From the NCBI RefSeq assembly GCF_000517265.1, contig NZ_AYSJ01000002.1, positions 372,247 to 436,246 of the forward strand: a stretch of DNA of 64,000 bases, in the 5' to 3' direction. Each line of letters begins with the position of its first letter. Position 1 is the first letter of the stretch. Origin of the DNA: Photorhabdus khanii NC19 (GTDB taxonomy: Bacteria; Pseudomonadota; Gammaproteobacteria; Enterobacterales; Enterobacteriaceae). The translations under genes and the position numbers were made by a program. Positions 24,811 to 34,516 of the stretch are shown here, one piece after another. The notes under the pieces were generated by a model that had not been told where the DNA came from, made no database searches, and saw only the letters and a program-made list of their open reading frames with translations.

Positions 24811-25139
24811 TAACATACTCCGGTTACTTTGGTTTAAGAATAGTGACAATTAGAATCTATTTCATTAGGTTATTTTATTACCGTGATTATTAATAACATT
24901 ATTGAAATAGCCTCTTAATATAGTTTCATTATGTGAATGTATTTGCACTTTAAATTTATTACCTAATAAAATTTTTTTGTTATGTTTTATATTTTCTAGT
25001 GCCTGTATAGTAGAGTGAAAAATAATAGATGTCTATTAGCATGTTATATAAAATATCATGCATATTAACGAGCGGAAATTATAAATAAATAGTGAAATTA
25101 AATATCCGTTGGAATATTCCAACGGATTGAAATGAAATG
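24811..25139. other. Intergenic region between aldehyde dehydrogenase and binding protein genes
   Basis: 329 AT-rich bases with no gene that I can support. They should hold the promoter of the aldehyde dehydrogenase gene and the 3' end of the binding-protein transcript; TCCGTTGGAATATTCCAACGGA near 25106-25127 is a clear inverted repeat and the likely terminator of the latter. Confidence 0.6.
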
Positions 25140-26276
25140 TTATTTTGCTGTTACCCAGAATACTCCGTTACCATCAAGGGCGGTAAAGGTTTTATGCAGA
25201 TATAGGTTATCAGCTTGTGGATCGATATCTTCGAACAAATCCGGGTGCAGGAATTTTGCTATAACTTCAACGGCAATAATGTTAAACGGCGTATCGTAAT
25301 ATTGGTGATACAGTGCGATTACCCGCTTTTCGCGGAATGCTCTTAATACGTTCAGTTTTGGTCGTGTCAGTAGTTTTTCCAGCCGTTCCTGTGACTGTTT
25401 TAGATTGCCGGTATAACCCAATGGCACTGAAAGGCTTTTTGGGCGAACTTTGTCCCAATCTGCGGCGGTCATCAGATAAAATTCAGGATTGCTGACGATT
25501 AATTGTTCTTCGTTTACCTCTCCACCTATACCAGGGAACCAGCGAGCACCGAGATTATCACCCCCTGCGGCAGTAACAAATTCACCAAAATTGCCATTAC
25601 CGAAAGTTTTACAGCAATGCTCCGCGCCAAGCATTCCTGCATGGCGTTCGATAAATACAGGAGGCCGCTGTTCTTTGCCTAGTGTACCAATTCGTTCATT
25701 AATTGTTTTCATCCTCTCCTGATAGAACGTAATAAATTTTTGTGCATTTTCTTCCTCGCCGAATACTTTCCCAAGTAACGTCATACTGGGAATAGTATTT
25801 GTCAGTGGATATTGCCGGAAATCGATAAAGATAACGGGAATACCGGCTTTCTCAAGTAAAGTAATGGTTCTGCTATCATTGAGTTTGGCTTGGAGGCCAA
25901 TGTCAAAAATAACCAGGTCGGGTTTATAAGTCAGTGCTTTTTCAACGCTGAAATCGCTTTGATAAGGGTTAGGAAATACGGGAATATTTCGTAACTGTGG
26001 GAAGTCTTTCTCATAAGCGGTTGCCAGGTCTGGCGATTTGATTTCCAGTGCATTATCCCAGGCAACAATCCCTTTAAGCGGATTATCAGGATGAAGAATA
26101 TTCAGAGCAATCAATACCCGGCTGTCAGCCAGCATAACCCGACTGACCGGTGCATTGACGTTAACCTCTCGGCCAGCGACATCCTTGACGATAATTTCTT
26201 TTGCCTGAGTAAAGACAGGCAATAGTATCAATATGGCAGTCAGAAAATATTTTGCAGTACGGTGGATGACTGACAT
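25140..26276 (-). CDS. Periplasmic substrate-binding protein of a BtuF/FepB-type iron-chelate ABC system
   Basis: A 378-aa protein with an N-terminal signal peptide (cleavage near FTQA, about residue 25) and the Peripla_BP_2 fold. It has IIVKDVAGREVNVNAPVSRVML near 28-50, KPDLVIFDIGLQ near 120, and GIPVIFIDFRQYPL near 140-155. The C-terminal lobe includes IALYHQYYDTPFNIIAVEVIAKFLHPDLF. Such proteins deliver ferric siderophores, haem or cobalamin to a permease. No permease or ATPase gene lies beside it. A Fur-box-like site lies about 240 bp upstream. Confidence 0.87.
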   Translation of the reverse strand: MSVIHRTAKYFLTAILILLPVFTQAKEIIVKDVAGREVNVNAPVSRVMLADSRVLIALNILHPDNPLKGIVAWDNALEIKSPDLATAYEKDFPQLRNIPVFPNPYQSDFSVEKALTYKPDLVIFDIGLQAKLNDSRTITLLEKAGIPVIFIDFRQYPLTNTIPSMTLLGKVFGEEENAQKFITFYQERMKTINERIGTLGKEQRPPVFIERHAGMLGAEHCCKTFGNGNFGEFVTAAGGDNLGARWFPGIGGEVNEEQLIVSNPEFYLMTAADWDKVRPKSLSVPLGYTGNLKQSQERLEKLLTRPKLNVLRAFREKRVIALYHQYYDTPFNIIAVEVIAKFLHPDLFEDIDPQADNLYLHKTFTALDGNGVFWVTAK

Positions 26277-26338
26277 TATTTCTCCTTTGTTTTGAGTTTT
26301 ATCTGCTGGTTTTCAAAATGAGACTCTGTATCAGAAAC

Positions 26339-26503
26339 TCATTGTTGTTTGAATAAAGAACGTTCTTGGTTGGCCTGTGTATTTGAAAATTGTGATTGGC
26401 CGTGAAGTGCAATGGAAAGTCGTAATACGCTATCTATTAGAGTAGTTAAGTAAGGCGATAAATGCAGGTACGATTTCATCTGATTGGGGCCACATCTGTT
26501 CAT
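26339..26503 (-). CDS. Possible small protein between the Fur box and the binding protein gene
   Basis: A 54-aa frame from ATG 26503 (MNRCGPNQMKSYLHLSPYL) ends 62 nt before the binding-protein start. It lies directly downstream of the Fur-like site, so it would be the first gene of an iron-regulated transcript. The ribosome site is weak (CCGAG). The family is not recognised, and the frame could simply be leader RNA. Confidence 0.35.
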   Translation of the reverse strand: MNRCGPNQMKSYLHLSPYLTTLIDSVLRLSIALHGQSQFSNTQANQERSLFKQQ

Positions 26504-26517
26504 GCTAAACTCGGAAT

Positions 26518-26536
26518 AATAATGATAATGATTTAT
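26518..26536 (-). promoter_or_regulatory. Fur-box-like operator
   Basis: AATAATGATAATGATTTAT matches the 19-bp Fur consensus GATAATGATAATCATTATC at 14 positions, including the uninterrupted ATAATGATAAT core. It lies upstream of the small frame and the binding-protein gene, consistent with iron repression of an uptake component. Confidence 0.6.
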
Positions 26537-26749
26537 ATTAATCAAATGATTTTAGTGTCTCTGGTGAATAATATTTTTATTTTTTTATTATTTACTAATA
26601 ATAACAATGAATTAAGTTATAGTTGCTATCCGGTTAATTGATGTTCCCGTCTTAAAATACTTCTGCATTTCGAAGTTGCGTTAGATCAAACAAACAATTC
26701 GAACTCCTACGGGTAATGGCTGTGCTTACGCGCAAGGGGGGTGTGGTAA

Positions 26750-26970
26750 GCTGCTGATTTGCAGGATTTACTGGTTGCTATTTTGCAAGGGCTTTCTGCT
26801 TACCTGAAAGGAAGGGGCTTCCCGCGAAAAGCATGGTGAAAAATATTTATACCGGACCAACAGCACCTGCATTCCTGACCGATAATTTACTGGCAATATT
26901 TAATGAAAGATTTGGTATGCGTCCAATCACCACTGTTGAATAGGACTTACAGGATATTCTGACAGCTTGA
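26750..26970 (+). pseudogene. Decayed gene fragment of unknown family
   Basis: Two protein-like pieces lie in different frames. One reads [19 protein letters not shown] and GFPRKAW, then hits TGA at 26837. The other runs from ATG 26833 as [16 protein letters not shown] and [14 protein letters not shown], with an in-frame TAG at 26941 and then DLQDILTA before TGA at 26968. The protein-like composition across a frameshift and a stop points to a degraded gene. I cannot name the family. Confidence 0.5.
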
Positions 26971-27132
26971 TAAATCGTTATCAGGGAGTCTTGGTAAGGA
27001 GAAATCGCGCTGGAATAGAAAAGTTAAAAATTTCATTTTATTCCTATTCTTTGTCAATTTGGTTAATTATAGACAGTTTATTGTTTCTGCTTCTGTTATT
27101 ATTCCCTTGTTTGATATTCTGCGGGGGTGAAT

Positions 27133-27465
27133 ATGAAAAAATTGTTAGCAATTTGTTTATTAGGATTTGTATTAGCTGGCTGTGATAATCAACTTAAAAT
27201 TGATGCATCTAATGAAATCGCGTTGAAAACATCCATTGAGAAGGTAAGAGATGCGCTGCCAGGTGATAAAAAAGCTAAGTTTGATGAATCAATTCAGGCA
27301 GCTATGTTTAATAGCATCGATTTTAATGATTTGGCGAAGTCAGGGGCTAATGGCGACATAAAAGAATTAAAACGAAAATTTTATAAATCCCTGGATGGTA
27401 AAACGGCTGACCAACTCATTACTGAAGCTGAAGGAATTGAAGCTAAGAAATCAGCAAATAAGTAA
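27133..27465 (+). CDS. Small lipoprotein of unknown function
   Basis: A 110-aa protein with a signal peptide and lipobox MKKLLAICLLGFVLAGC (Cys17), then a short, charged helical domain. Repeated motifs include IEKVRDALPGDKKAKFDESIQ and LKRKFYKSLDGKTADQLI. It resembles the widespread DUF6694-type lipoproteins in overall pattern (recalled, not searched). The start at ATG 27133 has GCGGGGG upstream; GTG at 27127 is alternative. Asp at the +2 position would favour inner-membrane retention. A terminator follows directly, so it appears monocistronic. Confidence 0.75.
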   Translation: MKKLLAICLLGFVLAGCDNQLKIDASNEIALKTSIEKVRDALPGDKKAKFDESIQAAMFNSIDFNDLAKSGANGDIKELKRKFYKSLDGKTADQLITEAEGIEAKKSANK

Positions 27466-27490
27466 TTCCCCTGTGGGATTATTTGTATTA

Positions 27491-27524
27491 AACGGCAAAA
27501 GGTGAAAATCTATGCCGTTTTTTG
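27491..27524 (+). terminator. Terminator of the lipoprotein gene
   Basis: AACGGCA at 27491-27497 pairs with TGCCGTT at 27513-27519, followed by TTTTTG. Confidence 0.8.
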
Positions 27525-27621
27525 TTCTCGCCAGTGACTTAAATGAAACCTAAACAAGCTGACTATCAATCTTGAATTATTTTGATTTTTGTTTATAATT
27601 CTCGCCGCATTCTAAGTGCAG

Positions 27622-27780
27622 TATCTCGTTAGGCGAGGCTCCTATACAAACACAGGTTGCTGATCTGACGACGTCGAGAGACGCCCAAGATTAGGACAGG
27701 ATATATCGAACCAAGGTATATCCCCATGTAACTTCCTGGTAATTCAGGATACGTTGTATAGTGCTAAAACTGAGACGTGG
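27622..27780 (+). promoter_or_regulatory. M-box (ykoK) Mg2+ riboswitch
   Basis: The conserved M-box sequences are present in order. CTCGTTAGGCGAGGCTCCTA is the 5' box, then comes GACGTCGAGAGACGCC (the metal-binding core), and near the 3' side TAGTGCTAAAACTGAGACG, which corresponds to AGUGCUAAAGCUCUACG in known M-boxes. It lies about 84 nt before the MgtE-like ORF. When Mg2+ is ample the aptamer folds compactly and lowers expression of the transporter. The expression platform after 27780 is not obvious. Confidence 0.9.
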
Positions 27781-27863
27781 AGATAGCTGTTGCATTCTCT
27801 CATCTGGTTTCGCCCCTATGTGAGTGCTGTTTGAAGTTCACAACAGTAATAGGGACCAACATC

Positions 27864-28934
27864 ATGAAAGTCACATCCCATGAAAAAGTGGATGTATTAG
27901 CTGTGGCTAATCGTTCCATTAATGAAAAAAACGCTGATCAGCAGCAGAAACATCAATTGAAAAATGAAGATGCAACTGTCAGTGCATATATGAGCCAATG
28001 TTTTATTTCTGTATCTGTTGCTGACTCTGTTTTATCGGTAAAAAGCAATCTGATTGATCAGCTTGAAGGAGAACAGATCCCAACCTATTTATATGTCGTT
28101 GATGATGAAGGCTATCTGAATGGCATATTACCCGTGAAGGTGTTATTGACGGTAGCCGATGATTTATTTGTATCAGATATTATGAGGCAGAGTTATTTTT
28201 CCGTATCACCGGAACAGTCGCGTCATGATATTTATAGTCTGATAAATCACAGTGGCATGGATAGTGTACCGGTTATTCATTTTGGCAAATTAGTGGGAGT
28301 GCTGCGACCACAGGATATTGCTGAATTGATTGAAGATGAAAATACATTAGATGCTCATTTGCAAGGGGCAACCTTGCCTTTGAATGAGCCTTATCTCAGC
28401 ACTAGCCCGATAACATTATGGCGCAAGCGGGTTGGTTGGTTATTGTTGTTATTTGTTGCAGAAGCCTATACCAGCGCGGTACTTAAAGCTTTTGAAGATC
28501 AACTGGAAGCGGCAATTTCTCTGGCGTTTTTTATCCCGTTATTAATTGGAACGGGGGGCAACAGTGGTACACAGATTACCTCAACGTTAGTCAGAGCAAT
28601 GGCATTGGGGGAAGTGAGTTTGCGTAATCTGTGGGCTGTGTTACGCAAAGAGGTTTCTACTTCATTTTTAGTTTCTGTAACAATTAGTTTTGCTGCGCTT
28701 ATCCGTGCCTGGATATTAGGTGTAGGCATTGAGGTGACAATTGTTGTCAGTTTGACCATCATTGCTATCACCGTTTGGAGTGCTATTGTTTCTTCCATTA
28801 TTCCGATGGTATTGAAAAGGTTCTCTATTGATCCGGCTGTTGTATCTGCGCCTTTTATTGCCACATTTATTGATGGAACTGGCCTGATTATTTATTTCGA
28901 AATAGCTAAGTTAGTGATGACAGAACTGGCTTAA
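27864..28934 (+). CDS. MgtE-family divalent cation (Mg2+) transporter
   Basis: A 356-aa protein. Two CBS domains (about residues 35-160, including YLYVVDDEGYLNGILPVKVLL and DSVPVIHFGKLVGVLRPQDI) precede a five-helix MgtE membrane domain (about 190-356) with IGTGGNSGTQITSTLVRAM near 225-245, the core of the ion pathway. Compared with classical MgtE (about 450 aa) the N-terminal superhelical N domain is missing or very short. I chose ATG at 27864; the frame extends upstream to 27777, but that part overlaps the M-box leader. The riboswitch supports a Mg2+ function. Confidence 0.9.
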   Translation: MKVTSHEKVDVLAVANRSINEKNADQQQKHQLKNEDATVSAYMSQCFISVSVADSVLSVKSNLIDQLEGEQIPTYLYVVDDEGYLNGILPVKVLLTVADDLFVSDIMRQSYFSVSPEQSRHDIYSLINHSGMDSVPVIHFGKLVGVLRPQDIAELIEDENTLDAHLQGATLPLNEPYLSTSPITLWRKRVGWLLLLFVAEAYTSAVLKAFEDQLEAAISLAFFIPLLIGTGGNSGTQITSTLVRAMALGEVSLRNLWAVLRKEVSTSFLVSVTISFAALIRAWILGVGIEVTIVVSLTIIAITVWSAIVSSIIPMVLKRFSIDPAVVSAPFIATFIDGTGLIIYFEIAKLVMTELA

Positions 28935-28944
28935 TATTATCAAT

Positions 28945-28971
28945 AAGATGCCCATAATAATTGGGCATCTT
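28945..28971 (+). terminator. Terminator of the MgtE-like gene
   Basis: AAGATGCCCA and TGGGCATCTT form a perfect 10-bp stem around a 7-nt loop, 11 nt after the stop. Confidence 0.8.
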
Positions 28972-30046
28972 ATTGGTTGGATGGGCATCTCAACCACAAC
29001 CAGAAAAAAAGGGGATGCTGGTCACGGATGAAACCAACAGACAGGCAGTTCCGCGCCGGGTGAAACTGAAAAATCTGAATGAATGAGTTTTAGCCTTCTG
29101 GGAATCGCTGAAAACAGCGTCATTTTTGGGGGATTTATTTCCCCTTTATTAATTCAAAATATTCTCATCCTGTCGAAGACAGAGCACTAATAAGTGTCAC
29201 TGTTCTTGCATTCAAGTATCCCTTTCAAGAGTAATTTTTTTCATTTCTATTCTATTTCTCTTCTTAAATTAATGACGGATATCTTTAAAGGATATCATCA
29301 TCATATTTTCATTAATCCACCTAATATTAAATATTTTAAATGATATTTTTTACTTGATTATTAATTTACAAAATGTGCTAACCCAACACAGTCTGAAAGC
29401 ATTTTTCTGATGTGGAGGCGTTATAAATTATCAGTTTTTTAGCAGTAAAATGATATTCTTTTTCAATAAATATACTGAAAATGATTGATTATAGCTGATC
29501 TGTAAAAACTTTATGGTCACCTTTTAACACATTTGTTTTCTATTTAACTTTTAAATTAAGTTTTAACATTGTTTTTACCTTGAGTATTGTTTTATACCTT
29601 TTTTAATTGTATTTTTAAATGTTTATGTTTTTAATGATTTATTGGCTTTTTTAAATGAATCAGGAAGTTTTTTTAATCTTAACTCCGGTTTTTTAAACTG
29701 ATATTAATGTTGCTAACAATATCAGTAAATATTCTTACACATTTATCATGATCAGTTTTCCTCGATCCCTACTGCGTTATCTGTATATTAGATTAAAAAT
29801 AATATTAAATTCATAAAAGAGTTTGTTTTTGAAAGCGGAATAAGTATTCAAAATACGTTATTATGGTTAATCTAGATTATTTTACATTGTTTGGTTTTAT
29901 CTATATATGTTTTTATAATTAATTGTTTTAGATGATAATTTTTCTATAATATCAACCGATTATCCTTAAGCGTTAATATTTTTTTTCGGTTAATGCGGTT
30001 AATAATGATCACTTGGGTAGTAAAATAGTTGAATCACATTTTTTTA
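28972..30046. other. Long AT-rich gene-free region with a possible 3' gene remnant
   Basis: Near 28990-29087 a frame reads QPQPEKKGMLVTDETNRQAV and PRRVKLKNLNE before a stop; its composition is protein-like but it has no upstream body, so it may be the tail of a lost gene. The remaining 950 bases are strongly AT-rich with many T runs, and I see no gene, RNA or repeat there. Confidence 0.45.
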
Positions 30047-30571
30047 TTATAAATTAGGATCGAAAGAAACTGTTGATTTAGCAATAAGTTTTTCTCCACA
30101 TTTCTTACAGATATAATGACTCTCTTCTCGTAATATTTTATTATGACGCCGCAGAGTTAACTCATGTTGTTGGCAGTTACAGTAATAAGTAAAAGTTTTA
30201 CTGCGTACTGAATCGACTTCAAATTTATGTGTCCGACGAGCAGAAGAGCCTAAGACTTCTTCCATCATCCAACGCCATTGTTTCCCGTGTGGAGATACTT
30301 TGCCAAAACAGCGGTAAACCAATAGGTGAGCCAGCTCGTGAGGGACAACTTCATCAATAAAAGCCTGTTGGTTTTCAATCAATAGCACTGGATTAAGGCG
30401 GATTTGCCAATCTTTTATATATGCACTGCCTGCGGAGGTACCACGCTGGCGGTAATTTATCGTAGGTTCTGGAAAATCACGATTGAGATATAAGTTTGCC
30501 TGTTGCAGCTTTTGCCGCAAAGTACGCATAACCGCTTGTTGTAAGGCAACGGGAATTCTGGCTGATTGCAT
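30047..30571 (-). CDS. sprT: SprT family zinc metalloprotease-like protein
   Basis: A 174-aa protein with the zincin HELAH motif in [16 protein letters not shown] (about residues 75-90) and a C-terminal zinc-ribbon-like part with paired cysteines (CNCQQ and CKKCGEKL near 132-160). Length is close to E. coli SprT (about 165 aa). SprT/Spartan-like proteins are linked to DNA-protein crosslink handling in eukaryotes; the bacterial role is poorly known. In E. coli sprT lies close to metK, and the same neighbourhood is kept here. Confidence 0.9.
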   Translation of the reverse strand: MQSARIPVALQQAVMRTLRQKLQQANLYLNRDFPEPTINYRQRGTSAGSAYIKDWQIRLNPVLLIENQQAFIDEVVPHELAHLLVYRCFGKVSPHGKQWRWMMEEVLGSSARRTHKFEVDSVRSKTFTYYCNCQQHELTLRRHNKILREESHYICKKCGEKLIAKSTVSFDPNL

Positions 30572-30593
30572 GTGTTGAAAATAATGTTAAGAA

Positions 30594-30623
30594 AAGCCTG
30601 GTTCAGTTATCCAAACCAGGCTT
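30594..30623 (-). terminator. Terminator of metK
   Basis: AAGCCTGGTT and AACCAGGCTT form a 10-bp stem. On the minus strand it is 7 nt after the metK stop and is followed by TTCTT; on the plus strand it is followed by TTTTTG. Confidence 0.8.
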
Positions 30624-30630
30624 TTTGCTT

Positions 30631-31803
30631 TTACATATTGATCGCTGATTGCTTCAGGCCCGCAGCGTCACGTAGGATTTCTGCTTTATCTGTTGCTTCC
30701 CACGGGAATTGTGGGCGACCAAAATGGCCGTAGGCAGCAGTATCACGATAGATTGGATGTAACAGATCCAGCATCTGAATCAAGCCATGAGGGCGCAGAT
30801 CGAAGAATTCACGCACCAGCAGAGTCAGAGTTGCTGTTGAAACTTTTTCCGTACCAAACGTTTCCACCATAATGGAAGTTGGCTCTGCAACGCCGATAGC
30901 GTAAGAAACTTGAATTTCACAGCGATCAGCCAGGCCTGCGGCAACAATATTTTTTGCGACATAACGTGCAGCATAAGCCGCTGAACGGTCAACTTTGGAT
31001 GGATCTTTACCGGAGAATGCACCGCCGCCGTGACGAGCCATGCCACCGTAAGTATCTACGATAATTTTACGGCCAGTCAGGCCACAATCACCCATTGGGC
31101 CACCAATGACGAAACGGCCGGTTGGGTTGATGAAATATTTGGTTGTTGGCGTTAACCATTCAGCAGGCAGAACCGGCTTGATGATCTCTTCCATGACGGC
31201 TTCTTGCAGATCTTTCTGATTAATCGTTTCAGAGTGCTGTGTTGAAAGTACAACTGCGTCAACACCGACAATTTTGTTGTTATTGTATTGGAAAGTTACC
31301 TGGCTTTTAGCATCGGGACGCAGCCACGGCAGTACTCCATTTTTCCGAACTTCAGCCTGACGCTCAACCAGACGGTGTGCATAGGTGATAGGCGCAGGCA
31401 TCAGTACATCAGTTTCGTTGGTTGCATAACCGAACATGAGTCCTTGGTCACCAGCACCTTGTTGTAGTGGATCTTCACGATCAACACCTTGATTAATATC
31501 CGGTGACTGTTTACCAATCGCACTTAATACTGCGCATGAGTTTGCATCAAAACCCATCTCAGAATTAACATAACCAATCTCTCGAACTGTTTGCCGCGTA
31601 ATTTCTTCAATATCAACCCAAGCGCTGGTAGTAATTTCACCACCAACCATAACCATGCCGGTTTTAACATAGGTTTCGCATGCAACGCGGGCTTTTGGAT
31701 CTTGTTCCAAAATAGCGTCAAGAACAGCATCAGAAATTTGGTCTGCGATTTTATCAGGATGCCCTTCGGAAACAGATTCAGAAGTGAAAAGGTATGTGGT
31801 CAT
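30631..31803 (-). CDS. metK: S-adenosylmethionine synthetase
   Basis: A 390-aa cytoplasmic enzyme that makes S-adenosylmethionine from methionine and ATP. Signatures are [19 protein letters not shown] at residues 8-26 (the His acts in triphosphate formation), [12 protein letters not shown] near 115-126 (methionine and ATP site), and the P-loop-like [16 protein letters not shown] near 258-273. Length and sequence match E. coli MetK (384 aa) closely. It is transcribed towards sprT. A Met-box-like sequence upstream suggests MetJ repression. Confidence 0.97.
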   Translation of the reverse strand: MTTYLFTSESVSEGHPDKIADQISDAVLDAILEQDPKARVACETYVKTGMVMVGGEITTSAWVDIEEITRQTVREIGYVNSEMGFDANSCAVLSAIGKQSPDINQGVDREDPLQQGAGDQGLMFGYATNETDVLMPAPITYAHRLVERQAEVRKNGVLPWLRPDAKSQVTFQYNNNKIVGVDAVVLSTQHSETINQKDLQEAVMEEIIKPVLPAEWLTPTTKYFINPTGRFVIGGPMGDCGLTGRKIIVDTYGGMARHGGGAFSGKDPSKVDRSAAYAARYVAKNIVAAGLADRCEIQVSYAIGVAEPTSIMVETFGTEKVSTATLTLLVREFFDLRPHGLIQMLDLLHPIYRDTAAYGHFGRPQFPWEATDKAEILRDAAGLKQSAINM

Positions 31804-31852
31804 TATATAACGTTACCTTAAAAATATAATTTCAGTTTGGAAACGGATGGAT

Positions 31853-31876
31853 TAACATCTAGACGGCTATTCTAGG
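31853..31876 (-). promoter_or_regulatory. Met-box-like MetJ operator upstream of metK
   Basis: Three tandem 8-mers, TAACATCT, AGACGGCT and ATTCTAGG, lie about 50-73 bp before the metK start. The middle one matches the AGACGTCT Met box at 7 of 8 positions, and the flanking ones match weakly. MetJ needs at least two adjacent boxes, so this is a modest candidate. Confidence 0.45.
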
Positions 31877-32437
31877 GTAATTCTTATCCGTGTTCCAGAT
31901 TTTTTTGGTTCAAATGGTAATTTTCATCTGCTGACAAATAATTTCTTTATTTATATGTGAGTTTTGTTCAATTTCATTTTGCAATTTTGTGTAATTGCGA
32001 GTATAAACAGCGGCCGTAGTTGGATTCTTTGTGCTACAGATTCGCAGAGAGCTATACGCATAGCTTCTGTTTCTCAATTGAGAAAATGGCTCCTTGGTAT
32101 GAGTCATGTGTGGGGGTGAATGGGGTAATGAACCATTATCTGCTGATTGCTAATGGCCAACAGCCACACTTGTCGTCGGATATATCCGCGTCTTTTTCCT
32201 TTCTTTTCAATATGTCTTTAATTCGATGTTATCTGTTGCCAATAAATAGGCCGGATATGTCGCACAGGCGTATTGTCACTCGGTAATTTTGTCATTGTTT
32301 AGTAGTAACTAAACGCTTTTTACAACCTTAAGAGCATGCTGTTCCCTGATATTTCTCAACACGCGAAATGATGGTGTTTTGAGTTATTTATTAATTACAG
32401 GCGAAGGCGAAACTCTAACTCCATTAAGGAGACTGCC
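31877..32437. other. Divergent region between metK and speA
   Basis: 561 bases, presumably holding both promoters and the speA leader. Several short frames exist here, but none has a ribosome site together with protein-like content. TTAAGGAGACTGCC gives the speA ribosome site. Confidence 0.5.
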
Positions 32438-34342
32438 ATGAATGATAATATCGCTCGTAAAATGCAACAGACTTACAATATTGCATATTGGGGAGGGAGT
32501 TACTACTACGTCAATGATCTCGGCAATATCAGTGTTTGTCCAAACCCTGATTTGCCAGGGGCAAGAATTGATCTTGCGGGATTGGTGAAAAGAGTTCAGG
32601 AGGAACAGGAACATTTACGCTTGCCAGCGCTATTTTGTTTTCCTCAAATCCTGCAACATCGTTTGCGTTCAATTAACGCGGCATTTAAACGTGCCAGAGA
32701 GTCATATGGTTATAAAGGCGACTACTTTTTAGTTTATCCCATTAAAGTTAACCAACAACGCCGTGTCATTGAATCACTGGCCAGTTCCGGTGAGCCTTTA
32801 GGGCTTGAAGCAGGTTCCAAAGCGGAGCTCATGGCGGTGTTAGCGCATGCGGGTATGACTCGTACCGTAATCGTATGTAATGGATATAAAGATCGTGAAT
32901 ATATTCGTCTGGCGCTGATAGGTGAAAAGCTCGGTCACAAGGTTTATCTGGTGATCGAGAAAATGTCTGAAATTACTCAGGTACTGGAAGAGGCTGAACG
33001 GCTGAATGTGATCCCTCGTCTGGGCGTTCGTGCACGTTTGGCATCTCAAGGCTCAGGTAAATGGCAAGCCAGTGGCGGTGAAAAATCGAAGTTTGGGCTG
33101 GCTGCAACTCAGGTACTACAATTAGTTGAGATCCTGCGTGAAGTAGGTCGGCTTGATAGCTTGCAATTACTGCATTTTCATCTTGGCTCACAATTGGCGA
33201 ATATTCGTGATATCGCAACAGGTGTTCGTGAATCAGCCCGTTTTTATGTCGAGTTACATAAACTCGGCGTCAATATAGAGTGCTTTGACGTGGGTGGTGG
33301 ATTGGGTGTCGATTATGAAGGGACCCGTTCTCAATCTGATTGTTCTGTGAACTATGGGTTGAATGAATACGCCAACAATGTCATTTGGGGTATTGGTGAT
33401 GCCTGTGATGAGCATGGTTTACCACACCCGACCGTTATTACAGAATCTGGTCGCGCCCTGACGGCTCACCATACTGTGTTGGTATCCAATGTTATCGGGG
33501 TTGAACGTAATGAATTTACCCAGACAACGCCACCGGCAGAGGATGCTTCCCGCCCGATCGCTAGCCTGTGGGAAACCTGGCAGGAGATGCATTCTGAAGG
33601 GAATAGACGTTCTTTACGTGAATCGTTGCATGACAGCCAGCTTGATCTGCATGATGTTCATACACAATATGCGCATGGCATGCTGGATCTGACTGAGCGG
33701 GCTTGGGCGGAAGAGCTGTATCTGAATATTTGTCGTCGTATTCAGCAGGATCTTGATCCAAGCAACCGTGCTCACCGGCCAATTATTGATGAGCTGCAAG
33801 AGCGTATGGCAGACAAATTCTATGTGAATTTCTCTCTGTTCCAGTCTATGCCTGATGCATGGGGTATCGACCAGTTGTTCCCGGTTTTACCGATTGAGGG
33901 GCTGGATAAGTCGTTGGAACGCCGTGCTGTGTTGTTAGATATCACCTGTGACTCCGATGGCATCATTGATCATTATGTGGATGGTGATGGTGTAGCAACG
34001 ACCATGCCTATGCCCGATTATGATCCTGATTATCCGCCAATGATTGGTTTCTTTATGGTGGGAGCGTATCAGGAAATTCTTGGCAATATGCATAATCTAT
34101 TTGGAGATACCGCGGCTATTGATGTTTATGTCTTTGATAATGGCGAAGTGACTTATAACCAAAGTGAAGAAGGGGATTCAGTTGCTGATATGCTGCAATA
34201 TGTAAAACTGGACCCTAACGTACTGATGGCTCGTTTCCGTGACCAGGTAAAAGGCGCTGATCTGGATGCCGGCTTGCAAGAGCAATTTTTACTAGAATTT
34301 GAAAGTGGTCTTTATGGCTACACATATCTGGAAGATGAATAA
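32438..34342 (+). CDS. speA: Biosynthetic arginine decarboxylase
   Basis: A 634-aa PLP enzyme converting arginine to agmatine, the first step of the agmatine route to putrescine. It has the alanine-racemase-like barrel with the PLP lysine in [13 protein letters not shown] near residues 100-112, [14 protein letters not shown] near 247-260, and [15 protein letters not shown] near 280-295. The catalytic cysteine region is near the C-terminal third ([16 protein letters not shown]). Length agrees with the processed E. coli enzyme. speB follows after 174 bp and completes the pathway. Confidence 0.97.
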   Translation: MNDNIARKMQQTYNIAYWGGSYYYVNDLGNISVCPNPDLPGARIDLAGLVKRVQEEQEHLRLPALFCFPQILQHRLRSINAAFKRARESYGYKGDYFLVYPIKVNQQRRVIESLASSGEPLGLEAGSKAELMAVLAHAGMTRTVIVCNGYKDREYIRLALIGEKLGHKVYLVIEKMSEITQVLEEAERLNVIPRLGVRARLASQGSGKWQASGGEKSKFGLAATQVLQLVEILREVGRLDSLQLLHFHLGSQLANIRDIATGVRESARFYVELHKLGVNIECFDVGGGLGVDYEGTRSQSDCSVNYGLNEYANNVIWGIGDACDEHGLPHPTVITESGRALTAHHTVLVSNVIGVERNEFTQTTPPAEDASRPIASLWETWQEMHSEGNRRSLRESLHDSQLDLHDVHTQYAHGMLDLTERAWAEELYLNICRRIQQDLDPSNRAHRPIIDELQERMADKFYVNFSLFQSMPDAWGIDQLFPVLPIEGLDKSLERRAVLLDITCDSDGIIDHYVDGDGVATTMPMPDYDPDYPPMIGFFMVGAYQEILGNMHNLFGDTAAIDVYVFDNGEVTYNQSEEGDSVADMLQYVKLDPNVLMARFRDQVKGADLDAGLQEQFLLEFESGLYGYTYLEDE

Positions 34343-34516
34343 TCTTCCGGCGTTAATTAAGCCTCTTATATACAGATAAGGTTATTGATATCAGTTAAAT
34401 ATCAAGGATACATGAATATGGGGTTCTTTTAGAGATACCCCATCTCATCATGGCCTTGAGTATTTATTCTGGAGTGAAATAGCCTTGTTCTGTCGGGAGA
34501 CTGTTGAGGATATATC

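Noticed and set aside
26967-27185. 72-aa hydrophobic frame overlapping the lipoprotein start
   Set aside because: It overlaps the lipoprotein signal sequence in another frame and shows only T-rich hydrophobicity typical of AT-rich DNA.
27777-27863. N-terminal extension of the MgtE-like protein
   Set aside because: It directly follows and partly overlaps the M-box leader and is not family-like; ATG 27864 is preferred.
32020-32286. 88-aa frame upstream of speA
   Set aside because: No ribosome site and no recognisable pattern; more likely leader or intergenic DNA.
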